This document shows positions 1-5,262 of a stretch of 6,359 nt of DNA, piece after piece (positions within the stretch are counted from its first letter, which is position 1; each line of letters starts with the position of its first letter). A program made the position numbers and the translations under genes. Origin of the DNA: Planctomycetia bacterium (GTDB taxonomy: Bacteria > Planctomycetota > Planctomycetia > Gemmatales > Gemmataceae); assembly GCA_022616395.1 (NCBI GenBank), contig JAKEEV010000071.1, forward strand, positions 1 to 6,359. Reading direction: 5' to 3'. Below the pieces are notes generated by a model. The model did no database searches and was not told where the DNA came from. It saw nothing but the letters and a program-made list of their open reading frames with translations.

Positions 1-1
1 A

Positions 2-793
2 GAGATGAAGCACGACGACACCATCATCTCGCTGAAGCAAGGCACCATCGGTCCAAAGACGTTCACCATCGTCGCTGGGCCGTGCTCGGTCGAGAGCGAA
101 GCGACAATGCTCAAGACCGCGGAGTATCTGGTCAGTCGCGGGGTGAAGTTCCTCCGGGCCGGCGCGTTCAAACCGCGAACAAGCCCCTACAGCTTCCAGG
201 GCATGGGCATTGAGGGGCTGAAGATTCTCGCGAAGTGTCGCGAGCGCACTGGAATCGCCATTGTCACGGAGTTGATGGACACGGAGTTCGCAAGCGCTGT
301 GGAGGAGTCCGCGGACATCATTCAGATCGGCACGCGGAACATGCAGAACTTCTCGCTCTTGAAGCGAGTGGGCAAGTGCCGCAAGCCGGTGCTTCTCAAA
401 CGCGGAATGAGCGCCACTCTGGAAGAATGGCTGATGGCGGCGGAGTATGTACTTGCTGGCGGCAATTACGATGTGATTCTGTGCGAACGCGGAGTGCGGA
501 CGTTCTCCGACCACAGCCGCAACACGCTTGACCTCTCGGTGATTCCGCCAGCGAAGTCCGCGTGTCACTTGCCGATCTTCGTGGACCCCAGCCACGGCAC
601 CGGCAAGCGTGCGTACGTGCCCGCGATGTCTCTTGCGGCACTGGCGGCCGGTGCGGATGGCTTATTGGTGGAAGCACACCCCGAACCCGACCACGCCATG
701 TCAGACGGAGCACAAACGCTCGACTTCACCGCCTTCGAAACGCTCCTCGCGCGCCTCAAGATGCTCGCTCCGGCAATGGGAAGGACGATGTGA
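2..793 (+). CDS. aroF: 3-deoxy-7-phosphoheptulonate (DAHP) synthase, type I, probably 5'-partial at the window edge
   Basis: This enzyme condenses phosphoenolpyruvate with erythrose 4-phosphate to DAHP, the first step of the shikimate pathway, in the cytoplasm. Counting the ATG at 5 as residue 1, the TIM-barrel signatures occur in order: AGPCSVE (24-30, metal-ligand Cys27), KPRTSPYSFQG (56-66, phosphoenolpyruvate site), IGTRNMQNF (108-116), LLKRG (130-134), CERG (160-163), DPSHGTGKR (194-202, His197), EAHPEP (223-228, Glu223) and SDG (233-235, Asp234). Metal-ligand roles are assigned from the Thermotoga-type family. The ATG at 5 may be internal: the frame is open to the window edge, and the residues E-M-K-H-D-D-T-I resemble the linker between the N-terminal ferredoxin-like domain and the barrel in family members of about 340 residues. 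A short form starting at 5 (262 residues) remains possible. xisH follows after 12 nt. The last 90 nt before the stop recur at 1559-1648. Confidence 0.95.
   Translation, partial: EMKHDDTIISLKQGTIGPKTFTIVAGPCSVESEATMLKTAEYLVSRGVKFLRAGAFKPRTSPYSFQGMGIEGLKILAKCRERTGIAIVTELMDTEFASAVEESADIIQIGTRNMQNFSLLKRVGKCRKPVLLKRGMSATLEEWLMAAEYVLAGGNYDVILCERGVRTFSDHSRNTLDLSVIPPAKSACHLPIFVDPSHGTGKRAYVPAMSLAALAAGADGLLVEAHPEPDHAMSDGAQTLDFTAFETLLARLKMLAPAMGRTM
701..790 (+). repeat. Direct repeat, copy 1: functional 3' end of aroF
   Basis: These 90 nt encode the C-terminal 30 residues of DAHP synthase, from S-D-G to G-R-T-M, followed at once by the TGA stop. They match 1559-1648 without gaps at 77 of 90 positions by hand count. 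The segment includes Asp234, a probable metal ligand, so the enzyme needs this end or an equivalent one. Together with copy 2 it brackets xisH and xisI. Confidence 0.9.
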
Positions 794-805
794 GAGGAGA
801 TTGCC

Positions 806-1222
806 ATGCCCGCCCAGGATTCGATTCACGACGCGGTCGTCAATGCTCTTCAAACCGAAGGCTGGAGGATCACGGACGATCCGCTGACGGTAGAGTTCGG
901 CGATGTGTACCTCTTCATTGACCTCGGCGCGACGACATCCCTAACTGCGGAACGTGGAGGAGAGAAGATCGCTGTCGAGATCAAAAGTTTCCTTGGCAAA
1001 TCCAAAGTCGCGGACCTCCAGCAAGCCGTCGGTCAGTACGCCGTGTATCGCAGTTTCTTGCGGCAAGTGGAACCGGAACGAGCAATCTACCTGGCGGTAT
1101 CGCTGGAAGTATACAATCAGGTGTTTCTCCCGCCGACGGGAGAACTCGTTCGGTCGGATGTGGGAATTCAACTCATCGTGATTGATGTGGACGAAGAGGA
1201 GGTTGTGTCATGGGTGCGGTGA
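806..1222 (+). CDS. xisH: XisH family protein (fdxN element excision controlling factor-like)
   Basis: XisH was defined in Anabaena, where it is needed with XisI and the recombinase XisF for excision of the fdxN element during heterocyst development; its biochemical activity is not established. The 138 residues match the usual family length and pattern: start M-P-A-x-D with H8, DDP at 24-26, FIDLGA at 37-42, AVEIKSF at 56-62, LQQAVGQY at 71-78, and a C-terminus ending W-V-R. Asp39, Glu58 and Lys60 fit the D...E-x-K core of the PD-(D/E)XK nuclease superfamily, to which the family is assigned, so an intact nuclease-like site is likely; nuclease activity itself is inference. The ATG at 806 has a strong ribosome binding site, GAGGAGA, at 794-800. 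The gene starts 12 nt after aroF and its 3' end overlaps xisI, implying coupled translation. No xisF or nif gene is in view. Confidence 0.93.
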   Translation: MPAQDSIHDAVVNALQTEGWRITDDPLTVEFGDVYLFIDLGATTSLTAERGGEKIAVEIKSFLGKSKVADLQQAVGQYAVYRSFLRQVEPERAIYLAVSLEVYNQVFLPPTGELVRSDVGIQLIVIDVDEEEVVSWVR

Positions 1223-1551
1223 TAACTTACGCCGAGACCGTGCGGCAAATAATGGATCGTGTGGCAAGTCACCTCAAGCGAATCCCAAAACCTGGTGTCG
1301 AGACACACCTGATCGCGGATGCAGACCAGGGAATCTACCTGCTTCAACGAGTCGGCTGGCACGAAAAGAAACGGGTGAACAACATCGTGCTGTTCGCTCG
1401 CATCAGGGACGGAAAAATCTGGATCGAAGAGGATAATACCGACCTGCCTTTGGCGGACGAACTCGTGCGAGCCGGCATCCCGAAGGAAGACATTGTGCTG
1501 GGCTTCCAGCCACCGGAACGCCGGCACCTCACAGAGTTCGCAGTCGCATGA
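1210..1551 (+). CDS. xisI: XisI family protein (fdxN element excision controlling factor-like)
   Basis: XisI is the usual partner of XisH and almost always lies directly downstream of it, as here. The 113 residues match the family's normal length. Recognisable signatures are VGW (48-50), the strand DGKIWIEEDNTD (67-78), the segment GIPKEDIVLGFQPPERR (89-105) and the terminal FAVA. The family forms a small alpha/beta fold of unknown biochemical role; acting as a binding partner or controller of the nuclease-like XisH is inference. The ATG at 1210 is preferred because AAGAGGAGG at 1194-1202 lies 7 nt upstream; a GTG at 1219 that overlaps the xisH stop as GTGA is possible and would give a start closer to that of many relatives. 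The 13-nt overlap with xisH suggests translational coupling. Seven nt after the stop the second aroF 3' end begins. Confidence 0.93.
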   Translation: MGAVITYAETVRQIMDRVASHLKRIPKPGVETHLIADADQGIYLLQRVGWHEKKRVNNIVLFARIRDGKIWIEEDNTDLPLADELVRAGIPKEDIVLGFQPPERRHLTEFAVA

Positions 1552-1558
1552 ACTGATC

Positions 1559-1648
1559 TCAGACGGCGCGCAAACGCTCGACTTCGCCGCCTTTGAAACG
1601 CTCCTCGCACGCCTGAAGACGCTCGCCCCCGCGCTGGGCCGGACGATG
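1559..1648 (+). pseudogene. Detached 3' end of aroF (direct repeat, copy 2)
   Basis: This fragment would encode S-D-G-A-Q-T-L-D-F-A-A-F-E-T-L-L-A-R and on to A-L-G-R-T-M, matching the last 30 residues of the upstream DAHP synthase with three substitutions (Thr to Ala, Met to Thr, Met to Leu). It has no start codon or ribosome binding site of its own. Similarity ends exactly where aroF has its TGA; here the next codon is GAA and the frame stays open. Of 13 nucleotide differences from copy 1, nine fall at third codon positions and ten are synonymous, so both copies probably diverged as working coding sequence before they came to lie in one genome. It is most likely the displaced original end or an imported end of aroF. 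Confidence 0.85.
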
Positions 1649-1761
1649 GAACAAGGCTGCTTCCGTCGCAGGTGGGGAAATTGTCCGATTGGGTCGTCGG
1701 CTTACAGCCTTTGTGGATCGGAATACGAACTCCCCAAATTCGCAGTTGTTGGTGCAAGTCG
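1649..1761. other. Spacer between the aroF fragment and the convergent lipoprotein gene
   Basis: About 110 nt with no gene. The frame left open from the aroF fragment continues through here into the antisense of the lipoprotein gene, without any family resemblance. TGGGGA (1673-1678) and TCCCCA (1731-1736) form a weak, widely spaced inverted repeat. No convincing terminator for either converging transcript is visible. Confidence 0.5.
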
Positions 1762-2601
1762 CTATTCGGACTCCCTCACAGTGAGCATGGGGAATTGCTT
1801 TTTCAACATTTCGATTCCTTTTTTGCTCACCTTCGTTTCTGCAACATCAAGATGTTCCAGTTTGCGGCATTCCTTGAGATGCAGAAGCCCCGCGTCGGTG
1901 ATATTGCAACCGGTCAACATCAGGACATTCAGCGAAAGTAATGTCGAGAGCTTTGACAGGCCGGCATCGGTCACAGCCGTCACGGACAAATCCAGTGCTT
2001 TCAGCTTTTGTCCCATGAGTGCCTGGACGCCAGTGTCAGTGATTTTCGTTCCACCGACACGCAAACGAGTCAACTCTTGGCATTGGTTAATTACTTTCAC
2101 AGTCTGGTCGTTTGCCGGGGAATCAGAGAGATCAAGTTCGCGTAGCCGGGTCAGTCGTGCAATCGAATCAAGTCCCTCGTAAGTAATCTTGTCGCATCCC
2201 TTGATCCACAAGACTTCGAGTGAAGTCATCGAATTGAGGTGTTTCAGTCCTGCGTTGGTGATGGGTCCATTGGTCAAGCGCAGCGCGTAGATATTCTTGA
2301 TTCCATTCAGTTCCGACAAGAGGGTATCAGTCGCTTGCTCACCGACCGCTTTGATCGCGTATTCTCGATTCTCCAATTCAACCGTTACACCCCGTTTGCG
2401 AATTGCCTCGATTCGCGCCTTCACCTGCTCTTCGGACAAAGTCGGTGGAGGTGGCTGAGGAGATACGGGCGGTTTCGGTTCGCCTGGTTGCGGTGCGGCT
2501 GGTTGTTTGTCTGGTGTCGGCGGAGGATCTGCCTTCTTCTCGCAACCGAGAAAGCCCAGCGCGACTAAGAGCGCAACGGAGGCAGAGAGGCGAGCGTTCA
2601 T
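1762..2601 (-). CDS. Leucine-rich repeat lipoprotein
   Basis: A 279-residue predicted lipoprotein. The N-terminus (residues 1-20) is a signal sequence with charged start, hydrophobic core and lipobox F-L-G-C, giving lipidated Cys20. Residues 25-53 form a flexible proline-rich linker. From about residue 95 to the end run roughly seven leucine-rich repeats of 23-25 residues, recognisable by L-x-x-L-x-L strands and I-T-D-A-G-L-x-x-L helices (for example 188-195, 210-218 and 234-242), the ribonuclease-inhibitor-like type. Such repeats usually bind proteins; the partner is unknown. The frame is open upstream to 2703, but the ATG at 2601 is chosen because the signal peptide starts there and GAGGA (plus-strand 2608-2612) lies 6 nt upstream. 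The stop is TAG. It lies downstream of the EF-G gene on the same strand but behind that gene's terminator, so it is probably a separate unit. No clear promoter was found. Confidence 0.88.
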   Translation of the reverse strand: MNARLSASVALLVALGFLGCEKKADPPPTPDKQPAAPQPGEPKPPVSPQPPPPTLSEEQVKARIEAIRKRGVTVELENREYAIKAVGEQATDTLLSELNGIKNIYALRLTNGPITNAGLKHLNSMTSLEVLWIKGCDKITYEGLDSIARLTRLRELDLSDSPANDQTVKVINQCQELTRLRVGGTKITDTGVQALMGQKLKALDLSVTAVTDAGLSKLSTLLSLNVLMLTGCNITDAGLLHLKECRKLEHLDVAETKVSKKGIEMLKKQFPMLTVRESE

Positions 2602-2654
2602 TGTGCGTCCTCGTGAATCGTCGGTGTGCAATCCTGCGGAAAACGGCCCCATTG

Positions 2655-2689
2655 AAACAGAAAAACCGGAGGCCCGAAAGCCTCCGGTT
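2655..2689 (-). terminator. Rho-independent terminator of the EF-G gene
   Basis: A perfect 10-bp stem (2664-2673 pairing with 2680-2689) with a 6-nt loop is followed, reading the minus strand, by a T-rich run TTTCTGTTT. The last stem pairs are A-T, which lengthens the U tract. It lies about 50 nt after the EF-G stop and before the lipoprotein start, so it should end the EF-G transcript. On the plus strand no T run follows, so it is not bidirectional. Confidence 0.88.
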
Positions 2690-2739
2690 CGTGGTTGCGT
2701 CAACTCGGCGGGCTGACGCCACGCCGGTCGCCTGACGGG

Positions 2740-4902
2740 TTACCTCTTCTTGCCGTCGTCCTTCTTGGGGAGGTCGGCGAGTTCCTCGCGGACGGCCGCG
2801 TAGTGGCTAAACTCCATCGAGAAGCTTGCGGTGCCCGCCGTGGCGCTGCGAAGGTCACTGGTGTAACCGAAGAGGTTCGCCAGCGGAATCTTCGCCATCA
2901 CTTGAGCGATTCCCTTGTCCTCGCTCGTCTCTTCGATCAGTCCACGCCGACGGTTGATGTCGCCTGAAATCGATCCCTGATACTGCTTCGGCGAAATCAC
3001 CACCACCTTCATGATCGGCTCAAGCAGCGTGATACCCGCGCGGCCCTCCGCGTCGCGGAACGCTTCAAGCGCACACAGGTAGAACGCGTCCTGAGACGAG
3101 TCCACATCGTGATACTTACCGAAGTGCAACTCGAACTCCAGGTCCACGAACGGGAACGGATACTTGTAACCCTTCTTCGAGCCTTCGCGGAGTCCTTCCT
3201 CCACGCTGGGGATGTACTCCTTCGGAATCGCCCCCTGCTTGATCGCGTTCACGAAGTACACGTTGTTCGGGTCCGGCTTCACCTTGGGGTCTTTGAGTTC
3301 CTCGATCTCCTTGAGTTTCTCCTCGATGTCGTCTGGAGTCAGCGGACGGTACTTCACGTTGATGACCGCGAACTTTCCTCGGCCACCGGTTTGCTTCACG
3401 AACTTGTATTCCAGGTCCACCGGGCGGGCGAATGTTTGCCGGTAAGCCACTCGCGGCTTGCCGAGCTGAATCGCCGGGTCGCCTTGAGGCAAGTTAATCG
3501 CGCGCCGGAGCTTCTCCAGAGACACTTCCAGGTGCAATTCGCCCATCCCGGAGAGGATCAGTTCCTTTGTCTCCTCGTCGCTGTGCCGCTTGAGCGTCGG
3601 GTCATCTCGAACCAGTCGGCTGAGGGCATCGCTCAGCTTGTCGCTATCGACGGTCTTGGCAGAAAGCAACGACGCGGAGATCACCGGCTTGGGGAACACG
3701 ATCGATTCGAGAGCGATCGGATGATCCCCGTCACAGAGCGTCTGGCCCGTGAACGTCTGCTTCAGACCGATGGCCGCGACGATGTCGCCGGGACCGGCCG
3801 AAGGGAGTTCAATCCGCTTGTCGCCCATCATGCGGAAGAAGCGGGCGATGCGTTCGGTCTTGTTGATCGTGGTGTTCAAGTACGTGCCGCCCGGCTTGAG
3901 TTCGCCGGAGTACACGCGGATGTACACCAGGTCGCCGGTACTCTCGGCAACGGTCTTGAACGCCAGCGCCGCGAGCGGTTCCTTGACATCCGGCCGGCGC
4001 GTGAGAGCATCCTTGGTCTTCGGATGCAAGCCCTCAACCGGCGGGCGATCAAGCGGACTGGGCAAACAGTCCACGACGAGGTCGAGCAACTGTTGCACAC
4101 CCTGATACATCTTCGCGGAGCCGCAATGCACGGGCGTAAAGAGTCCGTCGAGCGTCCCCTTGCGAAGCGCCTTGCGAATGAGATCGTCCGGCACGTCCTG
4201 ACCTTCGAGCACAAGCTCCGTCACTTCGTCAGAAGCGGCCGAAACGACATCGAGCAACTCTTCTCGTCTCTTTGCGGCTTCCGCTCGATACTTCTCCGGA
4301 ATGTCGTTGAGGAAGAAGTTGCGAAAAGTCTTGTCCGCGGCATCGCGAGTGATGAACTTCATGCGGATGAGGTCGATGATCCCTTCAAAGGCGCTATCCT
4401 GGCCCGCGGGGATGGTCACCACGCAAGGCGTACTGAGCAACTTCTCCTTGATCTGCTTGACGCAGGCCCAGAAGTCCGCTCCCATGCGGTCGAGTTTGTT
4501 GACGTAAGCAACACGCGGCACCTTGTACTTGTTCGCTTGCCGCCAGACCGTTTCGCTTTGCACTTCGACACCGCCAACAGCGCAAAACACGCCCACCGCG
4601 CCGTCAAGGACGCGCAGACTGCGCTCGACTTCAGCCGTGAAGTCGACGTGGCCGGGGGTGTCGATGATGTTGATGGCGACTTCGTTCCCTTCGCGGTCGG
4701 CCCAGTCTACCGAGACCGCCGCGGAGTTGATCGTGATCCCCTTTTGCCGCTCCAGCGGGTCGAAGTCCGTGGTGGTGTTCCCCTCGTCAACGTCCCCGAC
4801 CTTGTGCTTGGTGCCGCTGTAGTAGAGGATCCGCTCCGTCGTGGTGGTTTTGCCAGCGTCCACGTGAGCCATGATCCCGATATTGCGTACTTTGTCGAGC
4901 AT
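2740..4902 (-). CDS. fusA: Elongation factor G, EF-G2-like (probable ribosome-recycling type)
   Basis: A 720-residue translational GTPase. The G domain has AHVDAGKTT (12-20), KGITI (54-58), DTPGH (81-85), NKLD (135-138, where NKMD is usual) and GSA (261-263). Domain II follows (about 305-405), then domain III with GMGELHLEV (452-460), domain IV with GGRGK (506-510) and the tip loop KYHDVDSS (596-603, His598), and domain V with LLEPIMK (626-632) and FGYTSDLRS (678-686). The switch I stretch GDVDEGNTTTDF (36-47) resembles the spirochaete EF-G2 and mitochondrial EF-G2 types rather than the translocase, whose form is closer to HDGAATMDW. EF-G2 proteins split ribosomes with the recycling factor RRF; this role is inferred here. 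Domain IV carries a charged insert of about 20 residues (524-543), and the C-terminus is lysine-rich. No rpsL, rpsG or tuf neighbour is present, unlike the usual fusA operon. The ATG at 4902 fits the family start; see the hairpin upstream. Confidence 0.97.
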   Translation of the reverse strand: MLDKVRNIGIMAHVDAGKTTTTERILYYSGTKHKVGDVDEGNTTTDFDPLERQKGITINSAAVSVDWADREGNEVAINIIDTPGHVDFTAEVERSLRVLDGAVGVFCAVGGVEVQSETVWRQANKYKVPRVAYVNKLDRMGADFWACVKQIKEKLLSTPCVVTIPAGQDSAFEGIIDLIRMKFITRDAADKTFRNFFLNDIPEKYRAEAAKRREELLDVVSAASDEVTELVLEGQDVPDDLIRKALRKGTLDGLFTPVHCGSAKMYQGVQQLLDLVVDCLPSPLDRPPVEGLHPKTKDALTRRPDVKEPLAALAFKTVAESTGDLVYIRVYSGELKPGGTYLNTTINKTERIARFFRMMGDKRIELPSAGPGDIVAAIGLKQTFTGQTLCDGDHPIALESIVFPKPVISASLLSAKTVDSDKLSDALSRLVRDDPTLKRHSDEETKELILSGMGELHLEVSLEKLRRAINLPQGDPAIQLGKPRVAYRQTFARPVDLEYKFVKQTGGRGKFAVINVKYRPLTPDDIEEKLKEIEELKDPKVKPDPNNVYFVNAIKQGAIPKEYIPSVEEGLREGSKKGYKYPFPFVDLEFELHFGKYHDVDSSQDAFYLCALEAFRDAEGRAGITLLEPIMKVVVISPKQYQGSISGDINRRRGLIEETSEDKGIAQVMAKIPLANLFGYTSDLRSATAGTASFSMEFSHYAAVREELADLPKKDDGKKR

Positions 4903-4912
4903 CGTCTTTGCG

Positions 4913-4938
4913 GCCGGGGGTAAGAACCGGCTCCTTCC
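4913..4938 (-). promoter_or_regulatory. Shine-Dalgarno sequence followed by a spacer hairpin before the EF-G start
   Basis: On the minus strand GGAAGGAG (4938 to 4931) is the only strong ribosome binding site upstream of the EF-G ATG, but it ends 28 nt away, too far for normal use. Between them GCCGG (4931-4927) can pair with CCGGC (4917-4913) around a 9-nt loop. Folding this 5-bp hairpin leaves about 10 nt between the Shine-Dalgarno sequence and the ATG. No alternative in-frame start codon lies at a normal distance. Use of this arrangement is inference. Confidence 0.45.
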
Positions 4939-4959
4939 TAATTGGGAAACGGAAACGCA

Positions 4960-4976
4960 CTGCCCACTGTGGGCAG
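4960..4976. promoter_or_regulatory. 17-nt perfect palindrome in the EF-G leader
   Basis: CTGCCCAC, one central base, then GTGGGCAG: two perfect 8-nt half-sites. It lies 58-74 nt upstream of the EF-G start and inside the presumed transcript. It could be an operator for a dimeric regulator or an RNA hairpin, with the innermost pairs opened to make the loop. The sequence alone does not decide between these. Confidence 0.45.
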
Positions 4977-4998
4977 CACGAGTTAGACGCCACGGAGA

Positions 4999-5061
4999 GG
5001 GAATGGGTTCGTGACTTCAGAACCCTTCCCGCCTCCTGTCGGGCCTGTGGCCGGGGAAGGG
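4999..5061 (-). promoter_or_regulatory. Structured EF-G leader with competing stem-loops
   Basis: Reading the mRNA 5' to 3', segment A (5061-5054, CCCTTCCC) can pair perfectly with part of segment B (5030-5023, GGGAAGGG). The longer B (5030-5020) can instead pair with segment C (5010-4999) in an 11-bp helix with one bulged base and a 9-nt loop. The A:B and B:C helices exclude each other. The A:B loop also holds a small GGCC hairpin. This A/B/C layout is typical of switching leaders, but no U-rich terminator follows directly and no ligand or known riboswitch motif is recognised. Confidence 0.4.
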
Positions 5062-5078
5062 CGTCAGCAGAAAGCAAT

Positions 5079-5108
5079 ATTATATCGTAGTCCAGAACAA
5101 CGAGTCGT
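5079..5108 (-). promoter_or_regulatory. Candidate sigma-70 promoter of the EF-G gene
   Basis: The minus strand has a perfect -10 hexamer TATAAT (5084 to 5079) in an otherwise GC-rich region. ACGACT (5108 to 5103), 18 nt upstream, is a poor -35 sharing only GAC with the consensus. Transcription would start near 5072, giving a leader of about 170 nt before the EF-G ATG. Confidence 0.5.
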
Positions 5109-5192
5109 CTACCCTACTCGCGTGAAGGGCGTGTGAAGACCCGCGTTTTTGAAAGTCGCGGTTGCTCTACTCGGTGTCTTCGGAATCCGCTG

Positions 5193-5201
5193 TGGTATTC
5201 T
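5193..5201 (+). promoter_or_regulatory. Possible extended -10 promoter of the hydrolase gene
   Basis: TGGTATTCT is a -10-like hexamer (TATTCT) preceded by a TGn extension, about 60 nt upstream of the hydrolase ATG. No good -35 hexamer lies at the right distance. This is a weak call. Confidence 0.25.
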
Positions 5202-5262
5202 GAATAACCGACTGCGAAGGACGAATGAAGTTCGGGAATTTGGGTTGGCTGCGAGGAATCGC

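Larger units (their letters stand above)
791..1558 (+). mobile_element. Putative xisH-xisI insertion at the 3' end of aroF
   Basis: The segment between the two copies of the aroF 3' end holds only xisH and xisI. A gene cassette followed by a displaced copy of its target gene's 3' end is what is expected when foreign DNA integrates at a gene end and supplies a replacement end. No transposase, integrase, terminal inverted repeats or short target-site duplication is visible, so if it is mobile it depends on enzymes encoded elsewhere. An ordinary homologous-recombination event or a segmental duplication followed by insertion would leave a similar trace. The boundaries given are those of the repeats, not of a proven element. 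Confidence 0.45.
4903..5262. other. Divergent intergenic region between the EF-G and hydrolase genes
   Basis: This 360-nt stretch holds no recognisable gene. Its left half (to about 5072) is the presumed EF-G leader, with several inverted repeats. Near 5076-5085 is the only AT-rich island, containing the minus-strand -10 box. The right half (5110-5262) holds the hydrolase promoter region and a 23-codon open frame at 5225-5296, preceded by AAGGA, that overlaps the hydrolase start. Open frames on the minus strand here lack a ribosome binding site. Confidence 0.6.

Noticed and set aside
1493..2182. A 229-codon plus-strand open frame through the aroF fragment and into the lipoprotein gene
   Set aside because: It starts inside xisI in another frame and most of it is antisense to the lipoprotein gene. 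Only the 90-nt aroF part has any homology.
2602..2703. A 34-residue N-terminal extension of the lipoprotein
   Set aside because: It would bury the signal peptide and lipobox, and would run through the EF-G terminator. The ATG at 2601 has its own ribosome binding site.
3109..4923. A 604-codon open frame on the plus strand opposite the EF-G gene
   Set aside because: It is antisense to a highly conserved gene and shows no known motif. Its length follows from the strong codon bias of the EF-G gene, which leaves few reverse stop codons.
5032..5037. AGGAGG in the EF-G leader as the ribosome binding site of a leader peptide
   Set aside because: No ATG, GTG or TTG with a useful frame follows at a suitable distance on the minus strand.
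4787..5077. A minus-strand open frame covering the EF-G leader and the start of the EF-G gene
   Set aside because: It needs a TTG start without a ribosome binding site, and it overlaps the EF-G gene out of frame.
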